In this document: positions 48,158 through 60,225 of the stretch, one piece after another
Numbering within the stretch: position 1 is the stretch's first letter
How the letters are laid out: each line of letters opens with the position of its first letter
Source of the DNA: Dugong dugon
Lineage: Eukaryota; Chordata; Mammalia; Sirenia; Dugongidae
DNA: 64,000 nt
Direction of reading: 5' to 3'
Assembly: GCA_030035585.1 (NCBI GenBank)
Contig: CM057464.1
Span: forward strand, 76,926,919 to 76,990,918
Made by a program: the position numbers and the translations under genes
Notes under the pieces: model-generated
The model's input: the letters and a program-made list of their open reading frames with translations, nothing else
The model's database searches: none
Told to the model about the DNA's origin: nothing

Positions 48158-49905
48158 AAGGACAATTCCAGCTGTACCTCTTCCAAGATAGATTTGTTCT
48201 TTCTTCTGACAGTCCATGGTATATTCAATATTCTTCACCAACACTTTAGTTCAAAGGCAGCAGTTCTTCTTCAGTCTTCCTCATTCATTGTCCACCTTTT
48301 GCATGCATATGAGGCAATTGAAAATACTATGGCTTGGGTCAGAACTGACTTAACTATAAAGAGGTCTGTTGCAGCAGATCTGCCCCATGCAGTGCATCGT
48401 TTGATTTCTTGACTGCTGCTTCCTTGGGTCTTGATTGTAGAACAAAATAAAATGAAATCCTTGACAACTTCAATCTTTTCTTCATTTATCATTATGTTGC
48501 TTATTAGTCCAGTTGTGAAGATGTTTGTTTTCTTTATGTTGATTTGCAGGCTATACTGAAGGCTATAGTCTTTGATCTTCATCAGTAAGTGCTTCAAGTC
48601 CTCTTCACTTTCAGCAAGCAGGGTTGTGTCATCTGCATAACACAGGTTGTTAATGAGTCTTCCACCAGTGCTGATGCTGTGTTCTTCTTCATATAGTCCA
48701 TCTTCTTGGATTATTTGCTCAGCCTACAGATTGAATAAGTATGGTGAAAGGATGAAACCTGATGCACATTTTTCTTGATTTTAAACCATGCAGTACTCCC
48801 TTGTTCTGTTGAAACAACTGCCTCTTCGTCTATGTAAAGGTTCCTCATGACCACAGTTAAGTGTTCTGGAATTCCCATTTTTCACAATGTTATCAATAAT
48901 TTGTTATGATCTGCACAGTTGAAAGCATTTACATAGTTAATAAAACAGTTAAACATCTTTCTGGTGTTCTCTGCTTTCAGCCAAGATCCATCTGACATCA
49001 ACAGTAATATCCCTTGTTCCATGTCCTCTTCTGAATCCAGCTTTAATTTCTGCCAGTTCCCTGTTGATGTACTGCTGCAATCTGTTTTAAATTATCTTCA
49101 GCAAAATTTTACTTGTGTGTGATATAAACGATATTATTTGATAATTTCTGCATTCGGCTGGATCACCTTTCTTTGGAAAAGACACAAATATGGATCTCTT
49201 CCAATCTGTTGTCCAGGTAGCTGTCTTCCAAATTTCTTGGCATAGACAAGTGGGTGCTTCCAGCATTGCATCCTTTTGTTGAAAAATTTCAATTGGTATT
49301 CCATCAATTCCTGGAGCCTTGTTTTTCGCCAATGCCTTCAGTGCAGGCTGGACTTCTTCCTTCAATTCCATTGGTTCTTTTTCATATACTACCTCCTTAA
49401 ATAGCTGAACATTGACCAATTCTTTTTGGTACAGTGACTCTGTGTATTCCTTCTATCTTTTTTTGATGCTTCTTGTGTTGTTCAACTTTTGCCCACAGAA
49501 TCCTTCAATATTACAACTTGAGGCTTGAATTTTTTCTTCAGTTCTTTCAGCTTGAGAAAAGTTGAGCGTGTTCTCTTTTGATTTTCTAATTCTAGGTCTT
49601 TGAACATTTCATTATAATATTTTACTTTGTCTTCTTGAACTGTCCTTTGAAATCTTCTGTTCAGCTATTTTAATTCATCATTTCTTCCATTCACTTTATC
49701 TACTCTACATTTAAGAGCAAGTTTTAGAGTCTTTTCTGACATCCACTTAGGTATTTTCTTTCTTTACTGTTTTTTTGATTACCTTTTGCTTTCTTCATGT
49801 GTGATGTCTTTCATGTTATCCCACAGCTTGTCTGGTCTTCGGTCATTAGTGTTCAATGCCTCAAATCTGTTCTTGAGATAGTCTCTAAATTCAAGTAAGA
49901 TATAC
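48158..49905 (-). pseudogene. Reverse transcriptase part of the split RTE
   Basis: On the minus strand, 49087-49419 holds ALAKNKAPGIDGIPIEIFQ and the start of the RT domain. The 48271-48597 piece holds the C-terminal NIKKTNIF block also found in the other RTE copies. Stops and indels break it between these. It continues upstream to about 49905, where a plus-strand RTE interrupts it. Confidence 0.85.
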
Positions 49906-51021
49906 CAGTAAACTGTTTATCTGTGTTTTATTGACTATGCAAAGTCATTTGACTGTGTAGATTATCACAAATTATGGACAACATTGCAAAGAATAAGAAT
50001 CTCAGAACACTTAATTGTGCTCATGTGGAACCTGTACATAGACTAAGAGGCAGTTGTTTGAACCAAACAAGGTGATACTGTGTGGTTTAAACTCAGGAAA
50101 TATGTGCATCAGGGTTGTATACTCTCACCATACTTATTCAATCTGTATGTTGAGGAAAATAATCCAAGAAGCTGGACTATATGAATAAGAACACAATGTC
50201 AGGATTGGTGGAAGACTCATTAACAACCTGCAATATGCTGATGACACATCCTTGCTTGCTGAAAGTGAAGAGGACTTGAAGCCCTTACTGATGAAGATCC
50301 AAGACTACAGCCTTCAGTATGGATTGCACCTCAACATAAAGAAAACCAAAATCCTCACAAATGTACCAAAAAGCAACATCATGATAAATGGGGAAAATAT
50401 TAAAGTTATCAAGGACTTCATTTTACTTGTATCCACAATCAATGCCCAGGAAGCAGCAGTCACGAAATCAAACAACGCATTGCATTGGGCAGATCTGCTG
50501 CAAAAGACTTCTTTAAAGTGTTCAAAAGCAAAGATGTCACTTTAAGGACTAAGGTGCGCCTTATCCAAGCCATGGTATTTTCAACTGCCTCATATGCATG
50601 CGAAGGCTGGACAATGAATAAGGAAGTCGGAAGAAGAATTGATGCCTTTGAATTATGGTGTTGGCCAAGAATACTGAATATACCATGGACTGCCAGAAGA
50701 AAGAACAAGTTTGTCTTGGAAGAAGTACAGCTGGAATGCTCCTTGGAAGCAAGGATGGCAAGACTTTATCTCACATACTTTGGACATGTTATCAGGAGGG
50801 ACCAGTCCCTGGAGAAGGACATCAAGCTTTGTAAAGTAGAGGGTCATCAAAAAAGAGGAAGACCCTCAATTAGATGGATTGAGACAGTGGCTGCAACAAT
50901 GGGCTCAAGCATGACAGCCATCATGAGGATGGCGCAGGACCAGGCAGTGTTTTGTTCTGTTGTACATAGAGTCACTATGAATCAGAAATGACTTGATGGC
51001 ACCTAACAACAACAACAACAA
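49906..51021 (+). pseudogene. 5'-truncated RTE, plus strand, inserted in the minus RTE
   Basis: It starts just before TTATCTGTGTTTTATTGACT, in the middle of the RT domain. It has LLAESEEDLK and NIKKTKI blocks (50252-50545) and a 168-codon open C-terminal stretch (50485-50991) with WTMNKE, RILNIPWTARRKNK and SIRWIETVAATMGSS. It ends GGCACCTAACAACAACAAC. No clear target duplication is visible; the host RTE reads AAGATATA before it and ACTCAAGATGG after. It is better preserved than the host copy. Confidence 0.88.
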
Positions 51022-51290
51022 ACTCAAGATGGTACTTCGGCTTTCGGGGTCTTGTTATAATTTTCTTCAGCCTCACCTTGAACTTGCATATGAGGAACTG
51101 ACGGTCTGTTCTGCAGTTGGCCCCTGGCCTTGTTCTGACTAATGATATTGTGTTTTTCCATTGTCTCTTTACACAGAAGTAGTTCATTTGATTCCTATGT
51201 ATTCTATCTGGTGTGGTCCACGTGTATAGGTACTGTTTATGTTGCTGAAAAAAGGTATTTCCAATGATAATCATAAAAAGTAAGTATAAA

Positions 51291-51790
51291 GCATCATGAT
51301 TTTGAAGATGGAGATAAAGTTTTTTGAGGAAGGACTGAATTTTTCTAATTTACACAAAGGCACTGAACACACTAGCAACAGCCCAGATCTACCTCATGGG
51401 GGAATGATAAGGATTAAATGAGTTATAATAGTTCCTGGTTCATTGAATGGTCTGAATAAATTTTAGAGGTATGAGTACTACTTCTACATTTACTACTACT
51501 GCCACCATTATCAGTACCTCCATGGGAATAAAGAAAAAATTCCTCACATATACGGGCTGTATCTTTTGAGAGAAGAGAGATGGGATGGAATTCTTTCTTA
51601 CCTAGAAAGACTAAATTTTCTTTGAATATTATTTAAACAAGCCTAGTTTTGGACTTCAACTTTAAATAAAATGAAAGCTAGAGACTGATAAGTTTAAGTC
51701 TCCCATCCCCCTATCCAATATGGTAGTGGTGGGACAGGTGGAAGGCCAGGGACTTGTAGGAAGATCACATCTGTCCTACTACAATTTTTC
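51291..51790 (+). mobile_element. MIR fragment and unassigned flanks
   Basis: CTACCTCATGGGGGAATGAT followed by GGATTAAATGAGTTATAATA (about 51390-51435) is the 3' half of a MIR element, which runs to roughly 51515. The rest holds no gene that I can see. Confidence 0.6.
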
Positions 51791-52270
51791 CCACTCTGAA
51801 TGAGGAGTTGTGTCAGTTTGAGTACTCTGAGGTAACTATTTCCAGACAGGATTTGAGTGTAGGAGGTTTATTGAGGCCAATGCCTATGGAGGATAAAAAG
51901 AGAGGGAGCAGGAATAGACTGAGAGAGCCTTCAGACTGCGATACAGGTCTTATACTTGTGAAAGGAGAGGCAGAAGGAAGGAAAATTGGGTAGAAATAGT
52001 TCCAGATCCTAGCAGAGTTCTGAGAAAAATCTCAGCCAGACAGATGGGGAGTCTCCAAGCAAAGGTTACCCGTTGAGGAGCCCTGTGTTGGAGAGGCATG
52101 GCTCAGCCCTAGAACTCTTGCCATGCTCAGTCGTTGGCTGGGAGTGTGTCTTCTGAATCAGCACAATGGTGGATCCAAAGGTACAACAACTGGGGCTGTC
52201 AGTCAACTGTATTCCTCACAGTGGGTCTTGAAGGGGCATATGAGTGAGAAACTCCATGGCCACCACAGGT
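51791..52270 (-). mobile_element. Possible degraded LTR
   Basis: A block with TGTGTCAGTTTGAGTACTC and GGAGGTTTATTGAGGCC resembles the arrangement of an old LTR read on the minus strand. The ends and family are uncertain. A 61-codon open frame (51808-51993) has no motif. Confidence 0.3.
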
Positions 52271-53550
52271 GTGAATGAATTTAATGATTCTGCTTCACAT
52301 ATTAAAAGACATAAAGGCAAAAAAGAACACATTTTTAAAAATTGTAATAGCTTAGCAATATGAACCATAAGCAATTGAAGCAATAATGATTTGAGTCATA
52401 GGAGCTGGGTTGGATTAAAAAATATCAGTTTAGTCATTACTTTATCATGTGGGAGGCCTAAAAACAAAGTTTTCTTGAAGTTTCTTGGATGTATTTGTAT
52501 TCCAGGGATGAGAGATATTTTCAGAAACAAAAACAAACAAAAAAAACCCTCCAAACGCAATACATGGAAAAGCCTCTTGAGCAAATCGGTTCAAACCCTC
52601 TCCAAGGCATTTTTATGGCAGGATTGACACTCTAGGGTTTGTGCCTTTTTCCAGACTCAAACTTTAGTACTATATCAGGGCACTTATCCTTAAGTACATA
52701 GCAGATATGATATTAAAATTTTATGCCTAAGATTTACTCAAACACTTCAGTAAATTGAAAAAAAAATAATGCCGTTATTAGGTGATTATCTTTTAGTCTT
52801 TCATGAGAAAGTTCCCTATAAACTAGAAAACTTGAAATCAATATGTGGCTGAAGCAAACACAACGTTATTGAAAAACCGCTAACCCCAACAGTTGTCATT
52901 ATTTAACAATTAAAGTGTATCTGATATCAATCTTTGTTGCATAAATACTTTATATTTTGAGAAAATCTATTAGACATGATTATTTTCTAACAGTCTATAA
53001 CATGTTCAGAGCATTGGATAAATGATTAACTCATACTTCTATCACTTCTACCAAACTTTAACATCTCTAAAGAGGAAATAATTCCCAGAGTATCTTAATA
53101 TAATGCTATTTTGTGTGGAGATGCTACCAAGCACTATAGTAAGGTAAGAAAAATAATTAAAAAGAGAATCAAAAGCATTTTCTGTGCCTAGTGTGCTCAG
53201 GCTAAGTGACTCAGTGGCCTTTACTATGTCTGCAAGACCAAGATGTGTGTGTGTGTGCGTACTTTCTGGGTGCTTTTACACTGGATTTCACTGCATAAAT
53301 ATCCAGTAAGGCATTATGTGGTTTCTAATTGAAGGACACACAGTGAGGCAGAAAGCCAAGACAACTTACACTCCTATTATCCTCTAGTTATGCATTTATT
53401 TCAACCAATCAGTTATTAATTTGGTTTTGAAACCATGAGCAAAGTAGTGCAGAAAGCTGTGCACAGGGAGGTGGGCTTGGGGAAGGGGATGGGTGGTATG
53501 GAGACAAGAGGAGGTAGTGGAGGGTAGATCAAGTGTGAAAAAAGAGTGCT
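52271..53550. other. No gene recognised
   Basis: This is AT-rich sequence with short open frames without motifs and a small TG run near 53245. No repeat was assigned. Confidence 0.4.
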
Positions 53551-53551
53551 A

Positions 53552-53728
53552 AGTGGGGGGGTTAACATGCTCAGCTGCTAAATGAAAGGCTGGAATTTCA
53601 AGTTCAGCCAAAGGCATCTCCATTGAAAACCCTATGGAGCATAGTTCTACTCTGATACATACGGGGTCACCATGAGTTGAAATTGACTCTACAGCAACTG
53701 TTTTTTGTTTTGTTTTGTTTTGTTTTAA
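53552..53728 (+). mobile_element. AfroSINE fragment, plus strand, with (TTTTG)n tail
   Basis: The body runs from TTAACATGCTCAGCTGCTAA, with GAAAACCCTATGGAGCATAG, to GAAATTGACTCTACAGCAAC, then repeats of GTTTT. The head is incomplete. Confidence 0.85.
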
Positions 53729-53787
53729 CTGGGAGGGAGAAAGGAGGAAGGAGAGAGAAAGATCTGAGGAAGTAAAAAATAGGGACA

Positions 53788-54000
53788 AAAACCAAAACCA
53801 AACCTACTGCCAGCCAGGGGATTCTGACTCATAGCAACTCTGTAGCACAGAGTAGAACTGCCCCATAGGGTTTCCAAGTCGGTAATCTTTCCAGGAGCAG
53901 ACTGCCATATCTTTTTCCTGCAGGGCAGCTGGTGGGTTTGAACCACCAACCTTTCAGTCAGCAGCTAAGCACTTTAACCACTGTGCCCCCAGGGCTCCTT
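53788..54000 (-). mobile_element. AfroSINE, minus strand, with target duplication
   Basis: A full-length minus-strand copy runs from CCAAAACCAAACCTACTGCC to the inverse head CCCCCAGGGCTCC. It is flanked by exact 13-bp duplications AAAAATAGGGACA at 53775-53787 and 54001-54013. Confidence 0.95.
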
Positions 54001-54013
54001 AAAAATAGGGACA

Positions 54014-54804
54014 GGGTAATAGAAAGAAAGAGAGGCAAAAAGAAAGAGAAAGAGATACAGAGGGAGATAGAAAGAGACAGACAGCCCATGCTGAAAGTCA
54101 GAAACTAGAGAGAATTGATCTGACAGATCTGAAGGTTAAGAAACTGAGAAAAGAATGATAGCATAAAAAGACAAGTAGAAAATGTGCAATATTGGGTGAT
54201 ACATAACTTCATTTTTCTGTGTCTCTAAGATGTTTCTGAAAGTCTCCTGTTTCTGTAAGATTTCTGAAAAGAAATGCTTTTGGAGTTTTATTTTTTTAAT
54301 GTGGCAGTGTATGAAACTGACCCAGAGGTGGCAGAAAGAGCCTAGTTATATTTGGGTTATACTGATTTAATGGTGTATAGAAAACTGAGAGCCATTTTTT
54401 AAGACTAATAAAATAATATGCCCTTTCACATTGTCATTTTTGCTTGCTTGTCTACCTCAAATATTTTAAGATCATTTAAACTCAATCTTAAACAGTGTTC
54501 AATGCCCATTTCCATGTTCCATACAGTTTAATTTATGCTTGAATGTCACCGTTAGCTCAATACGCCAACCTTATCCTAATAATTTTGTGCTCTTTCAGCA
54601 AAGAGAAAGCAAATTTGAAGGAAGAATTTCACAACTTCTTTTCCTTAAAATTATTATTGATTTTTTTTTTTTTTTTTTACGTTTCTTACACAGATTTTCA
54701 CAATTACAGAAGTCAACAATCAAACCAGCTCCACTAAACACAGTTGTTTTAGGTCCAAATATGGACGTCTTATGAAAGACATAATTTTTTTTAATATAAT
54801 GGAG
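54014..54804. other. No gene; purine-rich run and T-run
   Basis: A GA-rich stretch (about 54020-54090) and a T-run at 54661-54679 are the only structure seen. Confidence 0.45.
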
Positions 54805-54975
54805 TATGAGAGCAATGGGCGAGGAACCCAGAGACTGGGGTTCAGGTCATAGCTCTGCCTCAAATTAGTCATGTGACTTTGGCCACCTCATTTAAACTTT
54901 CTGGGCTTCCGTTTCTCTCTTATATGAGAAATTTTATCTAGATGGCATTTTAAATCCATTCTAACTCTTTAGTTC
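54805..54975 (+). mobile_element. MIR SINE
   Basis: AGAGACTGGGGTTCAGGTC, CATGTGACTTTGGCCACCTC and CTTTCTGGGCTTCCGTTTC match MIR in order. Confidence 0.88.
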
Positions 54976-55420
54976 CAAAGGCTGGTCATGTGGAAAATCA
55001 GGAGTCGAAGGACACAATCCCAGCATCTGTACTGATGGATGGTATTTATGGTTTGCTGGAATGTTGATACTCGGCTGTTAAAATAGTTAATATCCTGCCG
55101 TATAGCCTATTTAATGAATTATTTTTGAAAGTAGTGTGGGTTATTACTCTCTCTATACCCCATAAAATATTTTCTAAAAGGATTCCTAAAAATTTTGTGT
55201 TCTTATGGTTCTAAGAGTTGACAGAAAAAGAGGAAACTCTTCCACATATTTTTTCAAATTAAATTTTTTATTTAAAGATAATTGCAGATTCACATACAGT
55301 TGTAAGAAATAATATAGAAAGATTCTGTGTATCCTTTATCCAGTTTTCCCCAGTCGTTGCATGTTATAAAACTATAGTAGGGTATCACAACCAAGATTTT
55401 GGCATTGATGTAGTCAAGAT

Positions 55421-55580
55421 GGAGCCCTGGTGGCACAGCGGTTAAGAGCTGGGCTGCTAACCAAAAGGTTGGCAGTTTGAATTCACCAACTGCTCCTTGG
55501 AAACCCTACGGGGCTGTTCAACTCTGTCCTATAGAGTTGCTGTGAGTTGGAATCAACTCAACGGCAACAGGTTTTTTTGG
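55421..55580 (+). mobile_element. AfroSINE, plus strand
   Basis: It starts GGAGCCCTGGTGGCACAGCG, a well-kept tRNA-like head, has GCTAACCAAAAGGTTGGCAG and ends AACTCAACGGCAACAGG. CAAGAT occurs on both sides (55415-55420 and 55586-55591) as a short target duplication. It looks younger than the copy at 9578. Confidence 0.94.
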
Positions 55581-56388
55581 ATATCCAAGATACTGGACAT
55601 TTCCATCACCACAGGCATCCCTCAAGTTGCTCTTTTATAGCCACACCCACCTCCCTCTTGCTCCCACCCCCTTCTTAACCCACTGCCTTTGAGTTGGTTC
55701 TGATTGGCCTCTGGCAATCACTGTCTATTTTCTATTTCCACATTTTTGTTATTTCAAGAATGGTAAATAAACAGAATCATATAGTATTTAACTTCTGGGG
55801 TTAGGTTTTATCATTCAGTATAATTCTCCAGAGATTCACCCAGGTTGTTGCATGCATCTGTAGTCCATTCCTTTTTATTGCTGAGTAGTATTCCATGGTA
55901 CGGATGTACCATAGTTTGTTTAATCATTCACCCGTCGAAGGACATCTAGGTTATATAAGTTTTTGGCTGTTATGAGTAAAGTAGCTATAAATATTCCTGT
56001 ACAAGTTTTTGTGTGGACATATGTCTTCATTTCTTTGGGATAAAGGCCCAGGAGTACAATTGCTGTGTTGAATGGTAGTTGCATGTCTCATTTTTTAAGA
56101 AACTGCCAAACTAATTTTCAGAGGGACTATACCATTTTTATATTCACACCTATTTCATGTGATCCAATTTCTCCACATCCTTACCATCATTTGATGCTGT
56201 GACTATTTTCTTATTAACAGACTGTATTTTTCAGAATAGTTTTATATTTACATACCGATTGAGTAGTACAGAGAGTTCTCATATACCTTTGCAAACAATT
56301 TTCCTTATTATAAACGTCTTATGTTGGCATGCTACGTTTGTTACAATTAGGGAACCTCTACTGATACATTATTACTACTAATAGTAAT

Positions 56389-56433
56389 AGGGTCGTTACG
56401 AGTCTGAACGGACTTGACAGCACCTAACAACAA
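56389..56433 (+). mobile_element. AfroSINE/RTE tail fragment
   Basis: GGGTCGTTACGAGTCTGAAC and GACAGCACCTAACAACAAT are the common 3' tail only, 45 bp long. Whether the source was SINE or RTE cannot be told from this length. Confidence 0.75.
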
Positions 56434-56550
56434 TTATTACTAAAATCCATACTTTATTTTTAGATTTCTTTAATTTTTAGCTGATACCCTTTTTCTCAGG
56501 AGTCCGTTCAAGATACTGATGACCTGGATAGTTTTAAAGAGTACTGATTA

Positions 56551-57030
56551 GGTATATTTTAGGATGTCCCTTTATTGTAATTTATCCTACTGAACTTCAC
56601 TCACAAAACACATGTTCAAAGATAAATTTATTACTAAGAATATCAGGACAGTGATTGCAGAGCATTAAACCAAGCACCTTTCTGAGTAAAAAACCCTGGT
56701 GACATACCATGAAACTGGCCCTGATTATGGATCAGAAGTAAACTTCCCTGTGTTTTTGGTGCCCTACATCTATTTCCCTGTTCTCTGCTTTGCCCAACTA
56801 AATTCCATGCTGTTCTGTATGCTGTGAAATCTGGTCTCTCTTAGTTTCCTATATTCTACAGGATTTATGGTTGAGCACAGTTTAGCTTAACTAATTTTTT
56901 GTTTTGATTGTTTACTTGCTTCCTAACCCACCACATATATTGGCTCCTGTCATCTATGGGAGTGCAGATGTCTTGTTTCTCCTGATTCAGACTTTCTACT
57001 CTATTTCTGGCACATATGAAGCTATCTCGT
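56551..57030. other. No gene recognised
   Basis: This is AT-rich sequence with one 84-codon hydrophobic open frame (56904-57158) that has no motif and runs into a repeat-like block. Confidence 0.4.
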
Positions 57031-57206
57031 TAATACTTTTTGTATTGATTACATGTTTAAACTATATTTTGGATATATTGAGATACATAAAAATATCATT
57101 AAAATTAATTTCACCAGTTTCTTTTTACTTTTTTAATGTGACTACTAGAACATTTTAAATTACACATGTGGTATGCATTATATTTCAATTGGACAACACT
57201 AGTCTA
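57031..57206 (+). mobile_element. Old hAT-like element end (uncertain)
   Basis: TTTTTAATGTGACTACTAGA followed by TTACACATGTGGTATGCATT and GGACAACACTAGTCTAG resembles the right part of a common old mammalian non-autonomous DNA transposon. I cannot name the family. Confidence 0.4.
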
Positions 57207-57385
57207 GATGGGTATTAACTGAGGTTTGGAGAGGTGGCAGTAGAGGCAATATAACTATTTTCACCTTCAGAAAGCACTTACAAAATGGCAATAATAACCC
57301 TACTTCATAGATTGTGTTTTCTTTTCCTATACGTGTTTGTATAGATTTACATACAACATATCAATTCAAGATTGCTGAATAAAAG

Positions 57386-57954
57386 TGTCTTAGTCATCTA
57401 GTTGCTGCTGTAACAGAAATACCACAAGTGGATGGTTTCAACAAACAGAAATTTATTCTCTCATAGTCTGGTAGACTAGAACTTCAAATTTAGGGTGTCA
57501 GCTCCAGGATAAGGCTTTCTCTCTGCTGGCTCTGGAAGAAGGTCCTTGCCATCAATCTTTCCCTGGTCTAGGAGCTTCTCAGGCACAGGGACCCCAGGTC
57601 CAAAGGAAGTGCTCTGCTCCCAGCATTGCTTTATTGCTGATATGAGGTCCCCAACTCTCTGCGGGCTTCCCTTTCCTTTTATCTCTTGTAAGATAAAAGG
57701 TGATGCAGGCCACACCCCAAGGAAACTCCCTTTATGTTGAATCAGGGATATGACCTGAGTAAAGTTGTTACATCCTACCCTTATCATCTTGAGCATAATC
57801 TAATCTTGCCTCATTAACCACAGGCAGAGATTAGGATTTACAACACACAGAAAAATTACATCAATCACAAAGTGGAGGCCAACCACACAATTCTGGGAAT
57901 CATGGCCTAACCAAGTTGACACATATTTTGGGGGACACAGTTCAGTCTGTGACA
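57386..57954 (-). mobile_element. MaLR-type solo LTR with exact target duplication
   Basis: The plus strand runs from TGTCTTAGTCATCTAG to GTCTGTGACA. It is 569 bp, flanked on both sides by AAAAG (57381-57385 and 57955-57959), the 5-bp size expected. An AATAAA on the minus strand lies near 57448. A 106-codon open stretch inside (57476-57796, minus) is a chance frame. Confidence 0.92.
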
Positions 57955-57959
57955 AAAAG

Positions 57960-58249
57960 TAAATGATCCAATTGTTTTAAACCATTAAAATGGTTTGTAA
58001 AAATATTTCTTTTTGAGCCAAAGTAAGAAATCTGATGAAAATTAAGTTATAGAGATGGGTGTCCAGATTAGTCAAATTCTAGGAAGGAACTAAGAGTATA
58101 TAGAAAGGTTCTTGACTATAAACAACACTTTTTTCCCCCTCAAGTCTGAATTTTTTTCTTGCTCAGAAAATCTGGTAAATGATGTGTGTGATGATTTTAC
58201 TCAAAATTTAAAATATATCTAGGTCAGAGTGAAACTATTACTCATAGCA
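57960..58249. other. No gene recognised
   Basis: AT-rich sequence with no feature seen. Confidence 0.4.
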
Positions 58250-58475
58250 TGGTTGTCAAAAACATGGATGCTGGAGCCAGCCTGATAGGGTTTAATTCCG
58301 AATCTCTCACTGGTTGTGTAATCCAAGCAAGTTTGTTAACTTCCACTAAGATTTCCCTCATCATTTGTAAAAAAAGAATGATCACAACAGTACCCATCTT
58401 AGACAGCTGTGTGTGGCTTAAATGACTCACCCATGTAAAACCCTTAGAATGGTACCAGGCACATAGTAACTTATT
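58250..58475 (+). mobile_element. MIR SINE
   Basis: GATGCTGGAGCCAGCCTGA, ACTGGTTGTGTAATCCAAGC and GTACCAGGCACATAGTAAC are MIR head, core and 3' blocks. The copy is near full length. Confidence 0.9.
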
Positions 58476-58659
58476 AATATTGACTCTTACTTCTATTGTT
58501 CACAAAAATACTATATATCCAAATATTCTGTGGTCTCAAAAATGTGTAGCATGAACATTGCAGTTAAAAAATCCTTAAGTACCCTTTTAAAAATATTTGT
58601 ACATCGCCATTGAACTATTATTTCTTGATGTACTTTGAAGTAGAATAACTTTATATTTT

Positions 58660-58850
58660 TGCGTCAAATACATGGAGTCAGACTACGACTTGAAGCTTGG
58701 CCAGTTCTGTGACTGAAGGCAAATTACTTAACCTCATCAAGGTCTATTTCCTCATCTCTGGAATGGGCATAAAAATGCTACCTGAACCTATGGTTTCTTG
58801 TTGGGGGATGATGAATGGAAATAGATAAGCATAGCACCTGACATATGTTG
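58660..58850 (+). mobile_element. MIR SINE
   Basis: GTCAGACTACGACTTGAAGC, GGCAAATTACTTAACCTCAT and TTTCCTCATCTCTGGAATGG match the MIR core. The copy ends near AGCACCTGACATATGTTG. Confidence 0.85.
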
Positions 58851-60225
58851 TTATTGCTATTATTATTATTTTCTCCAGGATTTTTAGAAATTCTTTAAAT
58901 CTAAGACTTTTTATTTTAATCTCATTACAAGGATCCATTTTGAAGTCATGGCCATAAAATTTGAAAGAAAGACAGACTATTCAATTTTCCTTATCTCCTT
59001 TTCCTTTTAAGGCTGAATTTATTATAAACAACTTTTTACTATGAGTCTTTTAACCTCTCCACTGGCCTATAAAACTGTTAATTGCTTATGGAAAACAGAC
59101 ATCTGTTAGGTCTGTTTTTTAGCTCAATTCTCCTGTTTTAATCCTCTCCCTGTTATGAGCATCTTGTGACTTACACATCTTTAATGTTTTTTTCTCTAGA
59201 TACACAGTCTGCTTTCTGAACTTCTGTTTCTGTTGACTTGATCATGCGGACCTTGCATTTGAGGTTCAGGGCAAACTAATTTAATAAAAAACATCATTAA
59301 TAAAAACTATTTTTAGGATTTGCTACTCCTTTATATAACGATGCATGTTTTCCTTCCAATCAAAGGTCAGTCAACTCTGAAAAGCGGGGCTTTTCTAGAT
59401 TGTCTCTTGAATGAACAGTCACTTACTGTGTGTAAGTAAGAGGAGGTGTTTTAAAAGAAACACTTATTCTCTCATTGATTATATAGCTATTCCTATCTGC
59501 TCAGTTATAGCATGGGATTCTAAAGGACATGCTTGGGATTCTGGTGTATGAGTTCTTTCACTAGCATCCTCAGACGCTGACCAACACAACGTTAGGGTAC
59601 TTGGAGCATTATTAGCATGCCATTCTTGGTGGATGGCATTCTAGAGCCCTTATCAAGAATGATTAAATTATTTGATTTACCTAATGACAGATTTTATCCT
59701 TATTTATTAAGCGATTCTTCCTTCATCTTGGTTCCAGCCTGCCTTCCCAATAGGACTATAAATGAGCTCTAAAATTTATTTATCTTGTCAGTGCTTTTCA
59801 CAGGTTCACTTGATAGTTCTGCAAATTTTCTTACATAGATTCTGGCTTGAAGATCAAGGCTGGCTTTGGGGGCAGTGAAGAGCATATGCTGTATTTTATG
59901 GGTATGATATGAGTTTTAACTAGAAAAGACTTCTTAATTTATGTATCTCCTCATTTTTAATGATAAATTATCATCCTTCAAATTGAGGTTAGCTCGAGAA
60001 TTCTCTGTTGCAAGATTAAGTTAATGGTGAGTCTTTAATTAGAACGTATTTACTGTCCTAATAGGACTTGGGAGGCAATAAAGGTTTATAGGAGAGAAAA
60101 GAAAAATTATGAACCAAAGCCAGAAATCAGAAAAGTCTACAGGGTTAGAAAAAAGTCATAGATCTAATTAAAAGAGCAAGGACAAATGTAAAAACATAAA
60201 AATGCGTGTGCATGGAAGAAGAGCT
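58851..60225. other. No gene recognised
   Basis: This 1.4 kb of AT-rich sequence has no open frame of note and no repeat recognised. Confidence 0.4.

Larger units (their letters stand above)
40350..51290 (-). mobile_element. RTE (BovB/RTE1-like) LINE, minus strand, split by two insertions
   Basis: Pieces at 40350-40620, 48144-49905 and 51022-51290 form one RTE read on the minus strand: 3' tail, reverse transcriptase, then the endonuclease side. A 7.5-kb L1 lies at 40621-48143 and a second RTE at 49906-51021. Sequence on the two sides of each insertion joins in the order expected from the other RTE copies. The total without insertions is about 2.3 kb. The 5' end is lost near 51290. Confidence 0.88.
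55245..56550 (-). mobile_element. Old L1 (L1M-like) 3' ends, minus strand
   Basis: Read on the minus strand, 55860-56210 matches the L1 ORF2 end (TGAGTAGTATTCCATGGTAC and ACATCTAGGTTATATAAG blocks on the plus strand). The stretches 55245-55420 and 55592-55860 are 3'UTR-like. From 56217, CAGAATAGTTTTATATTTAC to CATTTGTTACAATTAG blocks resemble another L1M 3' end. An AfroSINE (55421-55580) interrupts it. No coding frame is left. Confidence 0.7.

Noticed and set aside
50485-50991. 168-codon open frame that could look like a gene
   Set aside because: It is the C-terminal part of the RTE polyprotein in a 5'-truncated copy without an active site region in frame.
55421-55495. tRNA-like sequence with A- and B-box-like blocks
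   Set aside because: It is the head of an AfroSINE. It is followed by the SINE body and lacks a complete cloverleaf.
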